In this document: one piece after another, positions 1 to 9,049 of the stretch
Layout: each line of letters opens with the position of its first letter
Numbering within the stretch: the stretch's first letter is position 1
Origin: Anaerococcus pacaensis 9403502
GTDB taxonomy: Bacteria > Bacillota > Clostridia > Tissierellales > Peptoniphilaceae
Assembly (NCBI GenBank): GCA_000308255.3
Contig: HG326664.1
Coordinates: forward strand, 239,368-303,367
Direction of reading: 5' to 3'
Length of the DNA stretch: 64,000 nt
Position numbers and translations under genes: made by a program
The notes under the pieces: generated by a model
Databases searched by the model: none
What the model saw: only the letters and a program-made list of their open reading frames with translations
What the model was told of the DNA's origin: nothing

Positions 1-647
1 AGCATATATGAATTAACATCACGTGACTTACCCATTTCAAGTGGGCTTGCAACTGGGATTATTTCATTACCTGTAGATAGGATTTTACATCTTGGCTTCT
101 TATACACTCTCAATTGTTCATAGCCAAGGCTTGCTGCCATGGCTATTGTTTCAGCATCTATAATCTTACCTTTTTTTTCGTAGACTTCTCCATTTTTGGA
201 GTCATCCCCAATGTCAATTATATTTTCCATAAAGACCATTGGTTTTGTAATACTGATTAGTTTATCAGATAATATCTCAGTGTGCTCAACTGGTATTACT
301 GCATCTGCACCATCCGGAACCATGCCCCCGGTATATATTTTAGAAGCTTCTCCTCTATTAATTTTATTTTTAGGAACCTCTCCAATTTCTATCTCCTCTA
401 TGACCTTAAGCATGCTTGGGATAGTCTCACTTGCCCCAAGGCTATCCTTATAATTTATGGCATAGCCATCCATGGTTGACTTTCTAAATGCTGGTAGGTC
501 ATCGTGAGATATAAGGTCCTCTGCTAAAATAAAACCTAGAGCCTCGTAAGTTTTAATATTAATTTCTTTTTTTAAGCCAATACGATTCATCGCCTCAACT
601 TGTAAATTGATAGCTTCATCCATAGACTTTACATCTAGTAAATCCAT
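1..647 (-). CDS. moeA: Molybdopterin molybdenumtransferase MoeA, partial (3' end beyond window)
   Basis: Inserts molybdate into adenylylated molybdopterin, the last common step of Mo cofactor synthesis in the cytoplasm. The frame is open from an ATG at 647 to the window edge, giving about 215 residues of a protein usually near 400. The family signature STMDGYA is present near residue 60, followed by GGMVPDGADAVIPVE near residues 110-125 and the start of the molybdopterin-binding fold (ILSTGNEI near 195). It begins 7 bases after the fdhD stop, and follows mobA and fdhD, so it probably serves the molybdenum formate dehydrogenase of the same operon. The ribosome site upstream is weak, which suggests translational coupling. 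The C-terminal domain cannot be judged. Confidence 0.93.
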   Translation of the reverse strand, partial: MDLLDVKSMDEAINLQVEAMNRIGLKKEINIKTYEALGFILAEDLISHDDLPAFRKSTMDGYAINYKDSLGASETIPSMLKVIEEIEIGEVPKNKINRGEASKIYTGGMVPDGADAVIPVEHTEILSDKLISITKPMVFMENIIDIGDDSKNGEVYEKKGKIIDAETIAMAASLGYEQLRVYKKPRCKILSTGNEIIPVASPLEMGKSRDVNSYM

Positions 648-654
648 AATTTTC

Positions 655-1359
655 TTAAATTATAATAAGATTATCATTCTTATTATAAATATTAAACCTT
701 TCATTTCTAGCAAATCCGATTAGGTTAACATCGTGATTCTTTGCAATTTCAATAGATACCGAAGTTGGTGAGGATTGGGAAATTATTAAATTGAAGCCAA
801 TTTTTAAAATCTTATCGATTATCTGATCACTTATCCTACAAGATGTGAATATAAATTTATCAAATAAATCAATTTCATTTTTAATTATATATCCAATAAG
901 CTTATCACAAGCATTATTCCTTGCCACATCCTCTTCGAATTTTATAATCTCATAATCTTTTATCAAACCGCAGGAATGGGCTCCTCCAGTTCGTCTAAAA
1001 ACTTCAGATTTATTTTGAAATTCGTCCACCAATTTAAATACTTTATTCCTATCTAGAACAAAATCATAAGCCTTAATCTCAGCCCTAGTAGACTTAGATT
1101 TATTTATGTTCACACAGGCCTTATGATTTGAGATCTCATAATTTTTGATATCTTGATAGGTTCCTATCAAATCTAAACTATACAGGTGTCCGATAACTAA
1201 GTATTCTAAATCTGATGGTGTGCACATTAATGTGCTAATTTTTTTATCATCTACATAGATATCAAAATAATTTTCTACTATTACTTCATCATTAAATTTT
1301 TTTATAGAATCCTTCTCGACTCTTTCTATTTCAAAACTTTTAGTTAATTCCAAAACCAT
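655..1359 (-). CDS. fdhD: Formate dehydrogenase accessory sulfurtransferase FdhD
   Basis: FdhD passes sulfur from a cysteine desulfurase to the bis-MGD cofactor of formate dehydrogenase, which is needed for activity. The 234-residue protein shows the family core: a TPSDLEYLVIGHL stretch near 47-59, RTGGAHSCGL at 123-132 and FTSCRISDQI at 171-180, ending in the usual SxxS and GFAR motifs (SQSSPTSVS, GFARNERFNIY). The loop that in E. coli carries the sulfur-transferring CxxC pair (here about residues 86-100, SKSTRAEIKAYDF) contains no cysteine. Cysteines at 130, 151 and 174 remain. The start overlaps the mobA end by 20 bases, so translation is probably coupled. Family assignment is secure; the sulfur-transfer route is unclear. 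Confidence 0.9.
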   Translation of the reverse strand: MVLELTKSFEIERVEKDSIKKFNDEVIVENYFDIYVDDKKISTLMCTPSDLEYLVIGHLYSLDLIGTYQDIKNYEISNHKACVNINKSKSTRAEIKAYDFVLDRNKVFKLVDEFQNKSEVFRRTGGAHSCGLIKDYEIIKFEEDVARNNACDKLIGYIIKNEIDLFDKFIFTSCRISDQIIDKILKIGFNLIISQSSPTSVSIEIAKNHDVNLIGFARNERFNIYNKNDNLIII

Positions 1360-1960
1360 TCTCTTTCAAATACGCTTCCCAATCAGCTGGGTAGTTCAAA
1401 TTGGTAAAAATTTTCTCTATATTTCCTATATTAGTTGTATCATTTGGACCAATCACAGTAGGATTTAAAGTTGCTATAAATCCGTTTAGACTTTTCCTAG
1501 ATGAATTAATATATTTTAATAAATCTTTATGAATATATTTTTTATATAAGCCAAAAAAAGGCTCGAAATACCTCCCATTTTTCCATACAAGCGCCTTATC
1601 ATAATTCTTCGATTTCAAAAAATCTACATAGGTATGGTTAAAATAGGGCATATCGCAAGCTAGTAGCATATTATCCTCATTAGAGGATGCTAACAAACCC
1701 GTATATAAGCCTACCGCTGGACCTAGCTCTTTTATTAAGTCACTTGTTATAATAACATTAGAGGCTAGATCTTCATATCTCTTATCGAAAAACTCTTTGT
1801 TATTTGTAACGATAATTATTTCCGTAAAGTGCTTTTCCAAATTAGCAATAATGGTGTCTATTAAAAAGACACCATTATAACTTAATTGTTGTTTATCACT
1901 ACCCATTCTGCTACTCTTACCGCCAGCTAATACTATAGCAGTAAAATCTCTATGATACAA
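1340..1960 (-). CDS. mobA: Molybdenum cofactor guanylyltransferase MobA
   Basis: Joins GMP from GTP to Mo-molybdopterin to make the MGD cofactor used by the formate dehydrogenase encoded upstream. The nucleotide-binding signature LAGGKSSRMGSDK lies at residues 11-23 and the metal-binding aspartate in LLACDMPYF near residue 100; 206 residues is normal for the family. The start codon is TTG, placed immediately after the TGA of the ferritin-like gene with no gap, and no strong ribosome site is seen apart from a G-rich stretch in the preceding codons, so termination-reinitiation coupling is likely. No mobB is visible in the window. Confidence 0.92.
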   Translation of the reverse strand: MYHRDFTAIVLAGGKSSRMGSDKQQLSYNGVFLIDTIIANLEKHFTEIIIVTNNKEFFDKRYEDLASNVIITSDLIKELGPAVGLYTGLLASSNEDNMLLACDMPYFNHTYVDFLKSKNYDKALVWKNGRYFEPFFGLYKKYIHKDLLKYINSSRKSLNGFIATLNPTVIGPNDTTNIGNIEKIFTNLNYPADWEAYLKENGFGIN

Positions 1961-2461
1961 TCAACCACCCCAACTAGTATTCATATAAATGCCCATTAGT
2001 CTGTCGTATTCATCCTTAAGTATGCTGGTATGATCTGTCTCCAATTTTGAGAAATCGTTAAGGATAGTTTTTAGCTCTTCATCCTCTACATTCTCAGTCA
2101 TAGACTTATAAAACTCACTTAAATCTTCTCCTATTAGATAAGCCATCCTAAGAACATTCAAATCTGGAACCATGGATTGGTCTAGATTTTGCTCAAAATT
2201 TTCATCTTCTATTTTATTTTCAAAAAAATGATTAGCAAGTTCATTTGGCATATATAGATCATCTGCTGATATCTCATCAGCCTTGTATTTTTCAAATAAT
2301 TTTCTAAAATACATGCAGTGGTCATATTCTATATCTGCTAGTTTTTCAAATATAGCCGTGCTTTTCTTATTTTGCAAATTGCTAGCATTTTCTTTGTAGA
2401 AATTATGGGCATATAGTTCCATTTCCAGGGCAAGCTTGATTACTTTTAGAGAATCATACAT
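1961..2461 (-). CDS. Ferritin-like / rubrerythrin-type diiron protein in the formate dehydrogenase operon
   Basis: A 166-residue helical protein with the carboxylate-bridged diiron pattern of the ferritin-like superfamily: E15 in an LEMELYAHNFY helix, E45-x-x-H48 in DIEYDH, a third helix with E near DLSEFYKSM, and an ExxH in LETDHTSI near residue 142. It has no rubredoxin CxxC domain, so it is not a full rubrerythrin. It overlaps fdhA by 8 bases and abuts mobA, so it is co-translated with the enzyme. It may protect the oxygen-sensitive formate dehydrogenase from peroxide or oxygen, or handle iron; this role is inferred from context. The ligand count suggests a real metal site. Confidence 0.75.
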   Translation of the reverse strand: MYDSLKVIKLALEMELYAHNFYKENASNLQNKKSTAIFEKLADIEYDHCMYFRKLFEKYKADEISADDLYMPNELANHFFENKIEDENFEQNLDQSMVPDLNVLRMAYLIGEDLSEFYKSMTENVEDEELKTILNDFSKLETDHTSILKDEYDRLMGIYMNTSWGG

Positions 2462-5150
2462 AACTTTCTCTTTCTATTTTTTCAATGTATACACTAGATA
2501 CTTTTAGTTCCGGAATTTTTGCTATTGGGTCTAAAGCTGGATTGGTTAGGGCATTTGCTGGTCCATCGTTGAAGTGGAATGGTATAAATACTACTCCTGG
2601 GTCTACTTTATCAGTTACTCTCGCAGTTGTTGTAATACTTCCCCTTCTAGAAGCTACTTTGATTTCTTCTCCATCAGCTATGTTATATGAAGCTGCAGTT
2701 TGTGGAGAAATTTCTATAAATGACTTACCTTCTATTTGGTTTAATCCCTCTATTTTACCAGTCATAGTTCTAGTATGGTAGTGGTATAAAATCCTACCAG
2801 TAGTTAGTACTAGTGGATATTTTTCATCTGGTAATTCCTTGCTATCCTCATACTCTATTGGTACGAATAAGCCCTTGCCCCTTGCCATATTTTCTTCGTG
2901 TAGGAACTTGGTTCCTTGGTGGTCTTTATCTGGGCATGGCCATTGTAATCCATGAGGTTTTAGACGTTTGAAGCTAACACCAGCATATGATGGAGTGACT
3001 TTAGCAATTTCATCCATTATTTCGCTTGGAGAGTTGTAATATTCCTCATAGCCCAATAGATTAGATAGCTCCATAATTATTTGCCAGTCTGCTTTAGAAT
3101 CTCCTATAGGTTCTATAGCCTTATTAACTAGTTGGATTCTTCTTTCAGTATTAGTAAATGTTCCGTCTTTTTCAGCAAATGAAGCTGCTGGTAGGACTAC
3201 ATCAGCAAACTCAGCTGTTTCTGTTAAAAAGATGTCTTGAACCACTAAGAAATCTAGGCTATTTAAAGCTCTTTCTATATGGGCAATATCTGGGTCTGAC
3301 ACCATTGGATTTTCTCCCATGATGTATAGAAACGATAGGTCGCCATCTTCGGCAGCATCCATCATCTCAGTCAATGTCAATCCCTTTTTAACTGAAAGTT
3401 CAGTATCCCACATTTCGGCCATTTTATCTTTAACAGGTTCCATGAACACTTTTTGATATCCTGGATAGTCTGTAGGTAAGGCTCCCATGTCACAGGCACC
3501 TTGAACATTATTTTGGCCCCTAAGTGGGTTGATACCAGTAGATTCTCTACCAACATTACCTGTAAGCATTTGAAGATTAGATGTAGTCATAACACCATTT
3601 GTCCCTGTAGAGTGTTGGGTGACTCCCATGGAATAATAAATTGCTCCCTTATTAGAAGTTGCATACATTAAGGCTGCATTTATTAAATCTTCTTTATCTA
3701 TACCACAAATTTCTGCTACAAGTTCTGGTGTATATTTTTCAATGGATTTTTTAAACTCATCAAAGCCTTCTGTTCTCTCATTTATATAATCCATATTGTG
3801 CAGATTTTGATTTATGATTATATTCATAAGTCCATTTACTATGGCAGTATTTGTTCCAGGTTTTATTTTTAGGTGTATATCTGCATATTTAGCTAGTTCT
3901 ATTTCGCGAGGATCGATTACTATAAGTATGGCACCTTCTTTGACCCTTTTCTTAATCATAGTTCCTATGACTGGATGGTTTTCGGTTGTGTTTGTCCCTA
4001 TGATGATAAAGGCATCTGTACCCTCAATTTCAGAAATACTATTAGTCATAGCACCAGATCCAAGGGTATTAGCTAGCCCTGCTACTGTTGAAGCATGGCA
4101 TAGGCGGGCACAGTGGTCTACGTTATTTGTCTTAAAAACTGTTCTTATAAATTTTTGAAATAAGTAGTTTTCTTCATTAGTACAACGTGCAGATGATAGG
4201 CCGCCAAATCCATCTGGTCCCTTAGTTTGCATAGTTTCTTCGTATTTTTCTTTGATTAGCCTATATGCTTCTTGCCAGCTAGCCTCTACAAATTCCCCAT
4301 CCTTTTTGATTAGAGGTTTAGTTAACCTGTCTGGGTGATTTATGAATTTTTGGGCAAATTTACCCTTTACACACAGTAAACCGTTATTTGGAATAGTATC
4401 TATCGGCTCAACCTCAACTACTCGATTGCCCTTAGTTAATAAGTTCATCTGGCAACCTACACCACAATATGAGCAAGTTGTTTGTGTCCTTTTTACTTCC
4501 CAATACCTAAACTTATCTTCAGGATATTTTTTCTTTGGTATGAGGGCCCCTACTGGGCAAGCAGAAACACAGTTACCACATGATACACAATCGCTGTTGC
4601 CAAAGCCCTCATCCATTGGTGTTCCAATATATGAATCAAAACCTCTATTAATAAAGTTTATAGCATGACTATTTTGTAAGTTGTCGCAAACACTTACACA
4701 TATCCCACATTTGATACATTTTGCTGCATCATAGTTGAAAAATTTATTAGTTATATCTAGGCTTCTTTCTCCTAGTTCTCCCTTGTAACTACCCTCAATA
4801 ACTCCATACTCATAGCAATAGTCCTGCAATTTACATTTGCCTGACTTCTCACAATTTAAGCAATCATTTGGGTGATTAGAGAATAATAAATCTAGGATTT
4901 CTCTTCTCATTTTTATGATTTTATCACTATGGGTATGTATGCGCATACCTTCTCTAAGTTTTTCAGAACATGCAGTAACAGGAGTCTTCCATCCTTCTAC
5001 TTCGACTATGCAAAGTCTACAAGCTCCATTAGGTAACAAGCGCTTATCATAGCAAAGGGTGGGTATATCTATTCCTATTTGATTACAAAAAGCAAGTATT
5101 GTAGTAGGAGAGTCGACTTCATACGGCTGGTTATTGATATGAACTAACAT
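2454..5150 (-). CDS. fdhA: NAD-linked formate dehydrogenase alpha subunit, molybdenum, cysteine type
   Basis: Catalytic subunit that interconverts formate and CO2. Domains in order: NuoG-like [2Fe-2S] (C33, C44, C47, C61), His-Cys [4Fe-4S] (H93, C97, C100, C106), two ferredoxin clusters (C145/148/151/155 and C188/191/194/198), then the molybdopterin oxidoreductase with its [4Fe-4S] (C226, C229, C233, C260). The active site reads ARLCHAS with C351 and H352; the codon at 4098-4100 is TGC, so this is a cysteine enzyme rather than a selenocysteine one. 898 residues matches soluble clostridial enzymes. It starts one base after the preceding gene with an AAGGAG site inside that gene. No signal peptide, so cytoplasmic. 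Confidence 0.94.
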   Translation of the reverse strand: MLVHINNQPYEVDSPTTILAFCNQIGIDIPTLCYDKRLLPNGACRLCIVEVEGWKTPVTACSEKLREGMRIHTHSDKIIKMRREILDLLFSNHPNDCLNCEKSGKCKLQDYCYEYGVIEGSYKGELGERSLDITNKFFNYDAAKCIKCGICVSVCDNLQNSHAINFINRGFDSYIGTPMDEGFGNSDCVSCGNCVSACPVGALIPKKKYPEDKFRYWEVKRTQTTCSYCGVGCQMNLLTKGNRVVEVEPIDTIPNNGLLCVKGKFAQKFINHPDRLTKPLIKKDGEFVEASWQEAYRLIKEKYEETMQTKGPDGFGGLSSARCTNEENYLFQKFIRTVFKTNNVDHCARLCHASTVAGLANTLGSGAMTNSISEIEGTDAFIIIGTNTTENHPVIGTMIKKRVKEGAILIVIDPREIELAKYADIHLKIKPGTNTAIVNGLMNIIINQNLHNMDYINERTEGFDEFKKSIEKYTPELVAEICGIDKEDLINAALMYATSNKGAIYYSMGVTQHSTGTNGVMTTSNLQMLTGNVGRESTGINPLRGQNNVQGACDMGALPTDYPGYQKVFMEPVKDKMAEMWDTELSVKKGLTLTEMMDAAEDGDLSFLYIMGENPMVSDPDIAHIERALNSLDFLVVQDIFLTETAEFADVVLPAASFAEKDGTFTNTERRIQLVNKAIEPIGDSKADWQIIMELSNLLGYEEYYNSPSEIMDEIAKVTPSYAGVSFKRLKPHGLQWPCPDKDHQGTKFLHEENMARGKGLFVPIEYEDSKELPDEKYPLVLTTGRILYHYHTRTMTGKIEGLNQIEGKSFIEISPQTAASYNIADGEEIKVASRRGSITTTARVTDKVDPGVVFIPFHFNDGPANALTNPALDPIAKIPELKVSSVYIEKIERESYV

Positions 5151-5151
5151 A

Positions 5152-6102
5152 TCACTCTTCTCCTTTCTTGGATTCTAATTTTTCCATTTTTTTGACCATG
5201 GCTTTAAAACCAGTGATAGTTAACCAATCTGTTTCTTTGAATTCACTACCCATTTTCATATATGGGCTCATTGGGTCATCTAAGTACATCATCTCTGTCA
5301 TCATGCGGCCTTTAAGGCATAAAGGTCTGCCTTGGCTAGGTCTTTTGGCTGTAACAGCTACATTTTTACCATCCTTGGCATGGACTTCAAAGTTACATCC
5401 GAATTCACAAACCTTGCACTGAACAGTTTTCTTTTCTCCCTCATAGGCCCTTATCTTTCCAACTTCTCTTCTATCAACCAGAGCTCCTACTGGGCATACA
5501 GATACACATCTGTTACATGAGATGCACCAAGAGTGAGCAAAGTCTTCACCCAAGTCACAAGCTATGTGGGCATCATAACCTCTATCAGCAAAGCCTAAGA
5601 TAGATCTTTCTGTAATTTGACCACATATTTCAACACATTTACCACAGAGTATACATTTAGCATTATCTTTAATTATGTAAGGACTAGATAGGTCATATAC
5701 TTCTTCTCTTTTTACTCCATCGTGGTCTCTAAATTTTACATCATACTCGTAAGCATATTTTTGCAATAAGCAATCACCAGCTTTTTGGCAGGTCAAGCAA
5801 TCATTTGGATGTGAATCTAATAGTAGCTGTAGGAGATTCCTTCTTTTTTGGATAAGATTTGGACTATTAGTTCTAATTTCCATCCCATCTTGGGTTCTAG
5901 CAGAACATGATGTATCAATCTTAGTTCTCCCATTTCTTGTAATTTCTACTATACAAAGCCTGCATCCACCAAAGACCTTTAGGTTTGGATCATAGCAGAT
6001 AGCTGGTATTTCTATTCCATGTTCTCTGGCTACTTCTAAGATAAACCTATCTTTTTCAGTCTTGATTTCTTGTCCATCTATATTAATAGTTATTGTTGTC
6101 AT
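5152..6102 (-). CDS. NuoG-N-terminus-like iron-sulfur subunit of the formate dehydrogenase (HylA-like)
   Basis: A 316-residue electron-transfer protein with the same cluster series as the N-terminus of the catalytic subunit: [2Fe-2S] C36, C47, C50, C66; His-Cys cluster H98, C102, C105, C111; ferredoxin clusters C150/153/156/160 and C193/196/199/203; and a fifth site C229, C232, C236, C262. It stops just after the position where a molybdopterin domain would begin, so it lost or never had a catalytic domain. With the next two upstream genes it forms a diaphorase module like HylABC of bifurcating formate dehydrogenases (for example in purinolytic clostridia), carrying electrons between formate, NAD and ferredoxin. 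That bifurcation is inferred from composition. Confidence 0.85.
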   Translation of the reverse strand: MTTITINIDGQEIKTEKDRFILEVAREHGIEIPAICYDPNLKVFGGCRLCIVEITRNGRTKIDTSCSARTQDGMEIRTNSPNLIQKRRNLLQLLLDSHPNDCLTCQKAGDCLLQKYAYEYDVKFRDHDGVKREEVYDLSSPYIIKDNAKCILCGKCVEICGQITERSILGFADRGYDAHIACDLGEDFAHSWCISCNRCVSVCPVGALVDRREVGKIRAYEGEKKTVQCKVCEFGCNFEVHAKDGKNVAVTAKRPSQGRPLCLKGRMMTEMMYLDDPMSPYMKMGSEFKETDWLTITGFKAMVKKMEKLESKKGEE

Positions 6103-6106
6103 ATTA

Positions 6107-7645
6107 TCACCCTTTTACTACTGCTTTTGGAGTAACTGGGCAGACATTGTAACAAGTGCCGCACTTAATGCAAGCCTCTTGATCGATGACGTGTTTTTCT
6201 TTAGGCTCGCCGCTAATGCATGATACTGGGCAATTTCTTTTGCAAGTGCCACATCCAATACAATTATCCTCAATTTTATAACTTAGTAAAGCCTTGCAAG
6301 TACCCGCAGTACAGTGTTTATTTTCTATATGATCTATGTATTCATTTTCGTAGTATTTTAGTGTTGATATTACAGGAAATGCTGCTGATTGGCCTAGTCC
6401 ACAAAGGGAAGTTTCTGTTACTAGTTCACTAAGTTCTAGTAGCTTATCTATATCCTCGATTTTGCCTTCTCCAGCTACTATCCTTTCTAAGATTTCGAGG
6501 ATTCTCTTGGTACCTTCCCTACATGGAACACACTTACCACAGGATTCATCACAAGTGAAATCTAGGAAGAATCTTGCTATGTCGACCATGCAAGTGTCTT
6601 CATCCATAACAACCATGCCCCCTGAACCCATTATTGAGTTTAATTCTTTTAGGGTTTCAAAATCTACAGATGAATCTAGATATTTTGCTGGTATACAACC
6701 ACCAGAAGGTCCGCCAGTTTGCACTGCCTTAAGTTCTTTATCTCCTTCTATGCCCCCACCTAAATCATAGATGATTTGCCTAAGTGTAGTACCCATAGGA
6801 ACTTCTATAAGGCCGCTTTGTTTTACATCACCTACTAGGGAGAATACTTTGGTTCCTGGGGATAGCTCTGTACCTATGCTCTTATACCAACTAGCTCCAT
6901 TTAATATGATTGGTGCGATATTGGCGAGAGTTTCTACGTTATTTATAACTGTAGGTTTTTGCCATAAGCCCCTAAAAGCTGTGCGGTGAATTTTAACTCT
7001 AGGCATACCTCTTCTACCTTCTATTGACTCCATAAGGGCTGTAGATTCACCACAAACAAAGGCACCTGATCCAAGCCTTAATTCTATTGTAAAATCAAAG
7101 CCACTGTCCATGATATTTTTGCCTAAAAAGCCTTTTTCTTCGGCTTGCTTAATTGCAAATCTTAGGCTTTCTACAGCTTTTGGATATTCGGCGCGGACAT
7201 ATATATAACCTTCGTCACTACCTATAGCATAACCTGCTATAGCCATTGCTTCTATAACAGAGTGTGGGTCATTTTCAAGTATTGACCTATCCATATATGC
7301 ACCAGGATCCCCCTCATCAGCATTACAAATCATATATTTTTTATCTACATCATAGCCATAGGCTGTTTGCCATTTAACACCAGTTGGGAAACCAGCCCCT
7401 CCCCTGCCTCTTAGCTTTGATTCAGTAATTTCATTTATAATTTCTTCTCGATCCATTTCATATAGGGCTTTATATAGGGCATAGTATCCATCTCTTGCTA
7501 TGTACTCATCTATATTTTTAGGATCTATTACACCATTATTTCTTAAAGCAATTTTTACTTGAATATTATCTGTTGGTTCGAGATTTTCAGGATGAGAAAC
7601 TTTAGTTTTTTCTTTAATATCATTTAAATAATCTATACTAATCAT
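6107..7645 (-). CDS. NADH-binding flavoprotein subunit, NuoF/HydB-like (HylB-like)
   Basis: FMN- and NADH-binding subunit of the diaphorase module. Residues 79-88 hold the glycine-rich GRGGAGFPTG of the NADH site, 193-211 the FMN-associated GAFVCGESTALMESIEG, and C369, C372, C375 and C415 the N3-type [4Fe-4S] cluster (ESCGKCVPCREG). The C-terminus adds a two-cluster ferredoxin domain (C462/465/468/472 and C492/495/498/502). The N-terminal thioredoxin-like [2Fe-2S] extension seen in many HydB proteins is missing; the protein begins with a short 60-residue lead. 512 residues. It sits 12 bases after the NuoE-like gene. The C-terminal clusters are the probable docking point for ferredoxin. Confidence 0.9.
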   Translation of the reverse strand: MISIDYLNDIKEKTKVSHPENLEPTDNIQVKIALRNNGVIDPKNIDEYIARDGYYALYKALYEMDREEIINEITESKLRGRGGAGFPTGVKWQTAYGYDVDKKYMICNADEGDPGAYMDRSILENDPHSVIEAMAIAGYAIGSDEGYIYVRAEYPKAVESLRFAIKQAEEKGFLGKNIMDSGFDFTIELRLGSGAFVCGESTALMESIEGRRGMPRVKIHRTAFRGLWQKPTVINNVETLANIAPIILNGASWYKSIGTELSPGTKVFSLVGDVKQSGLIEVPMGTTLRQIIYDLGGGIEGDKELKAVQTGGPSGGCIPAKYLDSSVDFETLKELNSIMGSGGMVVMDEDTCMVDIARFFLDFTCDESCGKCVPCREGTKRILEILERIVAGEGKIEDIDKLLELSELVTETSLCGLGQSAAFPVISTLKYYENEYIDHIENKHCTAGTCKALLSYKIEDNCIGCGTCKRNCPVSCISGEPKEKHVIDQEACIKCGTCYNVCPVTPKAVVKG

Positions 7646-7657
7646 ATAATCACCTAC

Positions 7658-8155
7658 TTATTTACCTTCGATAACCTTTACAACATCTTCTTTAGAAAAG
7701 TACTCTACTTGCTCACCATTGATTTCTACTACAGGAGCTGCTCCACAGTTACCTAAACATCTAGTTTCTGAAATAGAAAATTTGCCATCTGGAGTTGTCT
7801 CGCCTTTTTTTATATGTAATCTATCCTCAAAATCGTTTAAGATATCATTAGCGCCTTTTACATAGCAAGCTGTTCCTAAACATATATGTATGTCAGTTTC
7901 ACCCTTAGGTATAAAGGTAAATTGAGAATAGAATGTTGCAACACCGTATACTTCTGCAAGTGGAACATTAAGTTTTTTAGATATTAGTTCCATTATTTCA
8001 TCTGGTAGATAACCAAATGTATTTTGTGCTTCTTGTAAAACCGGCATTAAAGGCCCTTTTCTTCCCTTGTTTTTTTCTATAAATTCAGTAAATTCATTTA
8101 TTTTTTCTTTATTTGCTTCTTTGTCAAAAACAAAATTTCCTTTTATAGTTTTCAT
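7658..8155 (-). CDS. NuoE-like thioredoxin-fold [2Fe-2S] subunit (HylC-like)
   Basis: Small subunit of the diaphorase module that pairs with the NuoF-like flavoprotein. 165 residues: an N-terminal helical bundle (about 15-75, with LPVLQEAQ-type and VYGVATFYSQF motifs) and a thioredoxin fold with the four [2Fe-2S] ligands C92, C97, C133 and C137. Its ATG overlaps the focA stop by 4 bases (ATGA), so the transporter and the enzyme are translationally coupled. Length and ligand spacing are normal for the family. Confidence 0.92.
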   Translation of the reverse strand: MKTIKGNFVFDKEANKEKINEFTEFIEKNKGRKGPLMPVLQEAQNTFGYLPDEIMELISKKLNVPLAEVYGVATFYSQFTFIPKGETDIHICLGTACYVKGANDILNDFEDRLHIKKGETTPDGKFSISETRCLGNCGAAPVVEINGEQVEYFSKEDVVKVIEGK

Positions 8156-8991
8156 TTATTCTCCTTATTTCTATAAGCTAACCAATATGCTAATGCTACA
8201 AATGTCACTCCACCAATTATATTTCCAATAGTAACCGGTAAAAGGTTGTGGATTATGAAATTACCCCAATTAAGGTTGGCTAAAGCTACATCAGTTAGAC
8301 CGGATGCTGCTACATATTCAGGAACGCTTTTTGCAAATATTCCAGCTGGTACATAATACATATTAGCTATACTATGCTCAAAACCTGACGTTACAAATAA
8401 TGATATAGGGAAAAATGCACAAAACATTTTACCAATCGTACTATCTGCACCTGTAGCCATCCATACAGCTAGACACACTAACCAGTTACATAATATTGAT
8501 AATATAAGTGCTTGACCTAAGCCTAAGTTCACCTTACCATTTGCTATAAGTATAGTTCTAGCCCCCACCATAGCATCCGCATTATTCCACTGGCCTGACT
8601 TTAGCATTAGAAATGCTATAAAAACAGATCCAATAAAATTTCCCAAGTACACCAGGCCCCAAGATCTTAGTAATTCTTTACCAGTGATCTTCTTATCTAG
8701 TTTTGATATCATCATTAAACTGTTGCCTGTGAAAAGTTCAGCTCCAGCTATTAATACAAATATCAGTCCAGGTGTGAAAGCCAAGCCTTGGACCAGCTTA
8801 CCTATACCAAGAGTTTCTTTATTTGCTAGAAGATTAAATGAAGCAAATGTAGAAGCTTGGGCTGCCAGAGCTATAAAGGCCCCAGCTAAAAAAGACAGTA
8901 TTAAAAGCTTTCTACTACTAGCTTTCGACCTAGCCACAAATCCATCACTTAATTTATCCAAAATCTTATCAGGGCTTAACATTTCTTGCAT
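8152..8991 (-). CDS. focA: Formate/nitrite-family channel FocA
   Basis: Pentameric FNT-family channel for formate, in the cytoplasmic membrane. 279 residues with about six hydrophobic segments (near 28-50, 65-88, 110-130, 155-178, 190-208 and 240-265), starting with an amphipathic helix (LSPDKILDKLSDGF) as is typical. First gene of the formate dehydrogenase operon, which supports formate rather than nitrite as substrate. The ATG at 8991 has a strong AAGGAGGG site 4 bases upstream. Direction of transport cannot be told from sequence. Confidence 0.9.
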   Translation of the reverse strand: MQEMLSPDKILDKLSDGFVARSKASSRKLLILSFLAGAFIALAAQASTFASFNLLANKETLGIGKLVQGLAFTPGLIFVLIAGAELFTGNSLMMISKLDKKITGKELLRSWGLVYLGNFIGSVFIAFLMLKSGQWNNADAMVGARTILIANGKVNLGLGQALILSILCNWLVCLAVWMATGADSTIGKMFCAFFPISLFVTSGFEHSIANMYYVPAGIFAKSVPEYVAASGLTDVALANLNWGNFIIHNLLPVTIGNIIGGVTFVALAYWLAYRNKENK

Positions 8992-9049
8992 AACTCCCTC
9001 CTTTAAGTTTGCAAATGAAACATTTTAAATAATAATATTTTATATCTTT

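Noticed and set aside
4090..4110. Selenocysteine codon in the formate dehydrogenase
   Set aside because: The active-site codon is TGC; no in-frame TGA occurs in the gene.
2485..4668. Plus-strand frames opposite fdhA
   Set aside because: Shadows of the fdhA coding sequence; no ribosome sites or recognisable proteins.
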